Source: an uncultured Lachnospiraceae bacterium
GTDB lineage: Bacteria; Bacillota; Clostridia; Lachnospirales; Lachnospiraceae
Reading direction: 5' to 3'
NCBI GenBank assembly: GCA_910585555.1
Contig: CAJUFU010000064.1
Coordinates: 1-17,652, forward strand
Length of the DNA stretch: 17,652 bases
Positions 13,914 to 17,652 of the stretch are shown piece by piece (position 1 is the stretch's first letter; the number at the start of each line of letters is the position of its first letter). The position numbers were made by a program, and so were the translations under genes. A model generated the notes under the pieces. The model did not search any database. It had not been told where the DNA came from and saw nothing but the letters and a program-made list of their open reading frames with translations.

Positions 13914-16553
13914 TTACTCCGCCTCTCTGAGCCTCTCCACCACCGATCTTTTTGCAACCTGTCGATAAGAAGCAAGCGGTATCAGTGCTCCCAGTAAAAG
14001 AAATATGGGCGCTGCCACAAGGATTGGCGTTATAGTCAAATGATATGTGAAAAAGGGAAACATACCTTCTAGCGCACTGCCGATTACCGGTCCCATCGCA
14101 ATAGAAATAGTCAACGTAATCACAATGGAACTGCCCGCAAACACCATCCCTTCCGTAATCAACATCCGGTTCAGCTGTCTGCCCGTCATGCCAACGGACT
14201 GCAGTACCGCCAACTCCCTCTTCCTTGCCAGAATACCGGTGAGTATGGTGTTTAAGAAATTCAGGATACCCACCAACCCTACGATAAAGGATGCCCCCAA
14301 TCCGCTCATCATAAACATATTCTGAAAGCTGCTAAATTCTTCTGCATAGGTTTTTTTGCTCTCATAATCATACAGAGAATCATCGCCCCCTATATAATCG
14401 GAAAGCCATTGCTCCATCTCCTCCATTTTGTTATCCGCACAATCAAAGGCGTAATAAAGTATTTCTTCTGTTTCTGTCTCGGAATCTTTCAGAAAAGTAT
14501 CCGCTCCCATCACAAACGCGTCCGCACCATAATAACGATAGCTTAGTGTGTGCGGCACCTCAATCATTGCCGCCACTTCATAGGTGACTTCCCGATATTC
14601 TTTGGCCCGCGAAGCAACTTTAAGTCCCTCTAAATCCTCATCCTGGTCATAAATCTCTCCCGTATCAGGATTATAAAACTCATAGCTGTCTACATAGCGG
14701 ATAGTCACTTTATCCCCCAGCTTAGCCCAATTACTGTCTTCATAGACATTTCCGTAATCATCCGTCTCATAGACTGCGGCCACATAGCCGCCTTCCTCTT
14801 TGAGTTTATCGATATCTCCTTCCAGCAGCACAGTCTTATCCAGCACAAAATCTTCCATACCATAAAGCTGTACCCTGTCCGTCACCTGTTCTCCTACCTT
14901 TTCCAAACTGTCAATATAGGAATCCAGCAGTTCGCCGCTTCTCCACTTAGACTCTTTCTGCCTCACATGGCTTTCAGAAACAAGTTCCTCCGCAACGAAC
15001 TTTTTCCCATAGGTTCTGCCGCCGGTCACGCCTTCCATACTTTCTATCTGTGAAATCACTTCCTCGGACATACCAATCCATGCGCCAAGAGCGCTCACTT
15101 GAAAATAACCCGCATCCGCCGCTAGGAAATCCACTTTCACTCTGTCCAGGTACTTATCCATATCAAAACCCTGCGCCAAAATAAACGTTACATTTAAAAG
15201 TACGATAGCAAAGGACATAGAAATTACGGTAATGACCGTTTTGCTTTTACTCCTGCCAAGATTCGCCACAGCCATCCTGAAAAGGGAAGCACCCTTTTCC
15301 CCTTTCTTCCTGCCCTTCCTGCTTCCGCTGCCCTCTGTGTAGCGCACCGCCTCCACAGGCGATATCTTAGCCGCCATCCTGCAGGGCTTCCTCAAAGACA
15401 GCCAGACCGTCACCAGTGCAAAAACCGCGGAACCCACAAAGATGACAGGACTTACCGAAAAAGTGAGCATAACACCCTTCAGCCGTGCCACCACAATGCG
15501 GGTCATAAAAAGTCCCACACCATAACCTATCATCATGCCAATAGGAATCCCGATCATCGATAATAATAATGCTTGCATCAATAGCAGTCTTTTAATCTGG
15601 CGGCCTGTAGTGCCAATGGTCTTTAACAGTCCATAGAAACGTACATCATTGGATACCGAAATATGAAAAATATTGAAGATAATCAGATACCCTGTAAAAA
15701 TGATCAATAGCATCACCGCCGCTAAGGCAAGCACAGTGCCCATATCCGGCACTGAATACTCATAACGTGCAGACAAATATCCCCAATTCACGCCTGTTTT
15801 TACAAACCCCTCTTCACTGGCCGTATCGTCTTGATAACCATGTCTTTTAAGAATCGTCTCTATATTTTCCCGGATATGTCTGGAATTGGCAAACATCACG
15901 TCCAGATTCCAGTAGGTCGTCATGCCGTCCTTTCCCTGGGTATCTAATTGATCAAATATCTCTTCCACCCGGCTTAAAGGAATCAATACATGATTGGCCA
16001 CAATGGCATCATCATAGTCCCAGTATCCACACAAAGTAAAAGTTTCTGTGGTTTCCTTGCCATCCACCAGGAAAGTCATGGTAAATTCATTGCCAATTAC
16101 AGGTTCCACTCCCAGAAGAGACAGGACTCTTATATCCGTAGCGGCTTCATTGGTTCCCTCCTCGGGCAGCCGTCCCTCAATCGGATTTAAAAACATATAT
16201 TTCGCCTCATTGGCATCACAGTAACTGACCTCCACATGGGACTTGTGAAAAGGCATCTCATTGGGCATCCCGCAAAACATCCTAAGACCATATTCCTTAA
16301 TCAGCGGATCTTCCTTTATTTCCTCTGCCTGTTCCTTTGTCAAATATTTAAAACTACCGTGCGCTTTTCCGCCCGCTTGGCGGAAATTAGACTGCTCAAA
16401 ACCATACTTGATGGACATACCCACGGTAAAGATTGTGGTAAATAATATGGTGGTCAGCGCGATGGCCGCTATCGTAATGATATTCCTGATCTTAGCCGCC
16501 TTAAAACTTGCCACGCTGAGGCGGCGGATACATTTTCTATTTGAAACGTTCAT
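13914..16553 (-). CDS. FtsX-type ABC transporter permease, 8 TM with two large outer domains
   Basis: This permease of about 879 residues repeats the unit TM, large extracellular domain, three TMs. TM1 is IITIAAIALTTILF near the start; three helices follow from VLALAAVMLLIIF through VIFVGSAVFALVTVW. A fifth helix (SFAIVLLNVTFIL) precedes an acidic outer domain of about 270 residues, then come FIVGLVGILNFLN, SSIVITLTISIAM and ILVAAPIFLLLGAL. The cytoplasmic coupling segments YGLLKTIGTTGRQIKRL and LAVLQSVGMTGRQLNRM are typical FtsX elements. I choose MNVSNRK at 16553 (a second ATG lies at 16556) because GGGAGAGG is upstream; a frame running to 16679 would overlap the ATPase gene. It should work with the ATPase 55 bases upstream. 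The layout is unlike 10-TM BceB; lipid, lipoprotein or peptide export is possible. Confidence 0.92.
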   Translation of the reverse strand: MNVSNRKCIRRLSVASFKAAKIRNIITIAAIALTTILFTTIFTVGMSIKYGFEQSNFRQAGGKAHGSFKYLTKEQAEEIKEDPLIKEYGLRMFCGMPNEMPFHKSHVEVSYCDANEAKYMFLNPIEGRLPEEGTNEAATDIRVLSLLGVEPVIGNEFTMTFLVDGKETTETFTLCGYWDYDDAIVANHVLIPLSRVEEIFDQLDTQGKDGMTTYWNLDVMFANSRHIRENIETILKRHGYQDDTASEEGFVKTGVNWGYLSARYEYSVPDMGTVLALAAVMLLIIFTGYLIIFNIFHISVSNDVRFYGLLKTIGTTGRQIKRLLLMQALLLSMIGIPIGMMIGYGVGLFMTRIVVARLKGVMLTFSVSPVIFVGSAVFALVTVWLSLRKPCRMAAKISPVEAVRYTEGSGSRKGRKKGEKGASLFRMAVANLGRSKSKTVITVISMSFAIVLLNVTFILAQGFDMDKYLDRVKVDFLAADAGYFQVSALGAWIGMSEEVISQIESMEGVTGGRTYGKKFVAEELVSESHVRQKESKWRSGELLDSYIDSLEKVGEQVTDRVQLYGMEDFVLDKTVLLEGDIDKLKEEGGYVAAVYETDDYGNVYEDSNWAKLGDKVTIRYVDSYEFYNPDTGEIYDQDEDLEGLKVASRAKEYREVTYEVAAMIEVPHTLSYRYYGADAFVMGADTFLKDSETETEEILYYAFDCADNKMEEMEQWLSDYIGGDDSLYDYESKKTYAEEFSSFQNMFMMSGLGASFIVGLVGILNFLNTILTGILARKRELAVLQSVGMTGRQLNRMLITEGMVFAGSSIVITLTISIAMGPVIGSALEGMFPFFTYHLTITPILVAAPIFLLLGALIPLASYRQVAKRSVVERLREAE

Positions 16554-16611
16554 CATACCTCTCCCTGTTATACAAAATTTGTCAAAGAATACCCTCTTTT
16601 CGCTATTCTCG

Positions 16612-17292
16612 CTACTTTTCGAGCAATTTACCGTCCTCAATGCGGATAATCCGGTCTGCCAGCTGTGCAATCTCCTCATTGTGTGTGATCATCACAATGG
16701 TCTGGGAAAATTTCTGGCTCGTCACCTTCAACAGCCCAAGCACATCCTGACTCGTCTTACTGTCCAGATTGCCGGTAGGTTCATCCGCCAGAATAATAGC
16801 CGGTTTCGAAGCAAGCGCGCGGGCTATGGCCACTCTCTGCTGCTGGCCTCCGGAAAGATTATTAGGCAAATTCTCCAGCTTGGAGGCAATGCCCAGCGTA
16901 TCAATAATCTTTTTGATATAAGACTGGTCTGGACTGCCGCCGTCTAGCTGTACCGGGAGCAGGATATTCTCATAAACATTCAGTACAGGCACCAGATTAT
17001 AATTCTGGAACACAAATCCAATCTTGCGGCGCCGGAAAATAGTAAGCTCCTCATCTTTTAATGAAAAAATGTCCCTGCCGTCCACCGTGACAGTGCCGGA
17101 CGTCGGGCGGTCCAACCCGCCTAACATATGAAGGAGCGTACTCTTACCGCTGCCGGAAGTTCCCACAACCGCTACAAATTCACCCCTCTCTACCTGGAAA
17201 TTCACGCCGTCCAGCGCATGGACCTGGTTCTCTCCTGAACCATATATTTTCTTAAGATTCTGTGTTGATAATATAGTCATTCCGTTCTTCAT
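16612..17292 (-). CDS. ABC exporter ATPase (MacB/LolD-like)
   Basis: This 226-residue single ATPase has Walker A GTSGSGKST (44-52), Q-loop Gln96 in FVFQNYNLVP, signature LSGGQQQR (146-153), Walker B IILADEP (166-172) and switch His204. The VPVLNVYENI and NLPNNLSGGQ context is that of the MacB/LolD/BceA family that pairs with FtsX permeases, and such a permease is encoded directly downstream. The start is uncertain: GAGAGG touches the first ATG (17292), while the ATG at 17280 (MTILSTQNLKK) is about 12 bases from it. Control probably comes through the tandem repeat at 17378-17399. Confidence 0.95.
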   Translation of the reverse strand: MKNGMTILSTQNLKKIYGSGENQVHALDGVNFQVERGEFVAVVGTSGSGKSTLLHMLGGLDRPTSGTVTVDGRDIFSLKDEELTIFRRRKIGFVFQNYNLVPVLNVYENILLPVQLDGGSPDQSYIKKIIDTLGIASKLENLPNNLSGGQQQRVAIARALASKPAIILADEPTGNLDSKTSQDVLGLLKVTSQKFSQTIVMITHNEEIAQLADRIIRIEDGKLLEK

Positions 17293-17324
17293 CCTCTCTT
17301 TCTGATTATGGCAGACTTTACATA

Positions 17325-17364
17325 GAAAAATCTGTACTGTGGTCTACTTTCCACAATACAGATT
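17325..17364 (-). terminator. Terminator between the histidine kinase remnant and the ABC exporter
   Basis: A 14-bp stem (17329-17342 with 17351-17364, one G-U on the minus strand) with an eight-base loop is followed by TTTTTC. It would end transcripts arriving from the kinase gene. A candidate -10 for the exporter (GATAAT at 17362-17367) overlaps its far arm, so exporter mRNAs starting there would not contain the full hairpin. Confidence 0.75.
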
Positions 17365-17399
17365 ATCTCATACGATTCTTTCCAGAATCTTTCCAGAAT
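17362..17399 (-). promoter_or_regulatory. Candidate exporter promoter with 11-bp tandem repeat operator
   Basis: On the minus strand ATTCTGGAAAG occurs twice in direct succession (17378-17399), a period of one helical turn, as OmpR-family regulators prefer. GATAAT at 17362-17367 could be the -10; the -35 position falls inside the repeat and does not match consensus. Together these suggest an activator-dependent promoter controlled by the two-component system whose kinase remnant lies next door. Confidence 0.5.
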
Positions 17400-17505
17400 A
17401 AAATGAATTCTGACAGTTTTGAAAGAATTGTGTTATATTTCATACAGATTTTAAAGATTATTCCAACTTGGATTAAATCCGCATTAATCTTTCTTAATAC
17501 AGATA

Positions 17506-17652
17506 TTACCTGACCTGCTGTAAATACAAAGTAAACTTCGACCCCTTTCCTGCTTCGGACACAACTTTCATATAACCGCCTTCCATCTGCAGAATTTGTC
17601 TTGCAAGATAAAGGCCGATGCCTACGCCTTCTTAGCCGCTCACTTCCACAGC
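17506..17652 (-). pseudogene. Sensor histidine kinase 3' end with an in-frame stop (partial at window edge)
   Basis: Reading right to left, the frame gives AVEVSG, then TAA (17632-17634), then EGVGIGLYLARQILQME and onward to a natural stop at 17506-17508, ending KGSKFTLYLQQVR. The GVGIGLYLAR block is the ATP-binding G2 box of HATPase_c and the tail is the usual end of OmpR-partnered kinases. The TAA sits where family members have one variable residue just before EGVGIGL; AAA to TAA would be a single change. A kinase ending there would lack the G2 box and should be inactive. A sequencing error at the window edge is the main alternative. Confidence 0.7.

Noticed and set aside
16557..16611. A consensus TTGACA and a TATAAC between the exporter ATPase and permease genes that might form an internal promoter.
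   Set aside because: They are only about seven bases apart, far from the 17 needed.

Overview
The window looks like a low-to-mid GC Gram-positive chromosome, most likely Clostridia and probably Lachnospiraceae. That assignment is inference from style: GGAGG ribosome sites throughout, YesM/YesN-type two-component genes, an RbsA/MglA-type sugar importer, CarD, ComFB and a FtsX-type ABC exporter. All complete genes except a ComFB homologue lie on the minus strand. A partial tRNA-Lys(CTT) with its own terminator lies at the left edge on the plus strand.

Bases 134-8791 (read right to left) form the most interesting block. A CUT2-type sugar importer comes first: ATPase at 7262-8791, permease at 6244-7260, then a lipoprotein at 4348-6198 that carries two near-identical sugar-binding domains in one chain. 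A strong hairpin follows at 4288-4319. Then come a YesN-like AraC-type response regulator, a YesM-like histidine kinase with almost no extracellular part, and a tandem ABC 'ATPase' in which essentially every catalytic motif of both halves is lost. I infer one sugar-sensing and uptake unit. The pseudo-ATPase could be a transporter-docked signalling subunit and the regulator could act at an 18-bp-period direct repeat (8858-8887) just upstream of the importer promoter.

Bases 9069-10543 hold a predicted ArsP-like polytopic metal(loid) exporter with a Cys/His-rich cytoplasmic loop. Its leader has a GC-rich hairpin and its promoter overlaps a 29-bp inverted repeat. A divergent comFB-family gene follows.

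Bases 10540-13808 hold an ECF sigma factor with an adjoining single-pass, PepSY-like membrane protein (probable anti-sigma factor), a CarD-family RNA polymerase-binding regulator, and a stand-alone FliY/CheC-type phosphatase-like protein with one degenerate active site.

Bases 13914-17652 hold an ABC exporter (ATPase plus 8-TM FtsX permease). Upstream of it are a terminator, a perfect 11-bp tandem repeat that resembles an OmpR-type operator, and the 3' end of a histidine kinase gene broken by an in-frame TAA inside its ATP-binding G box.
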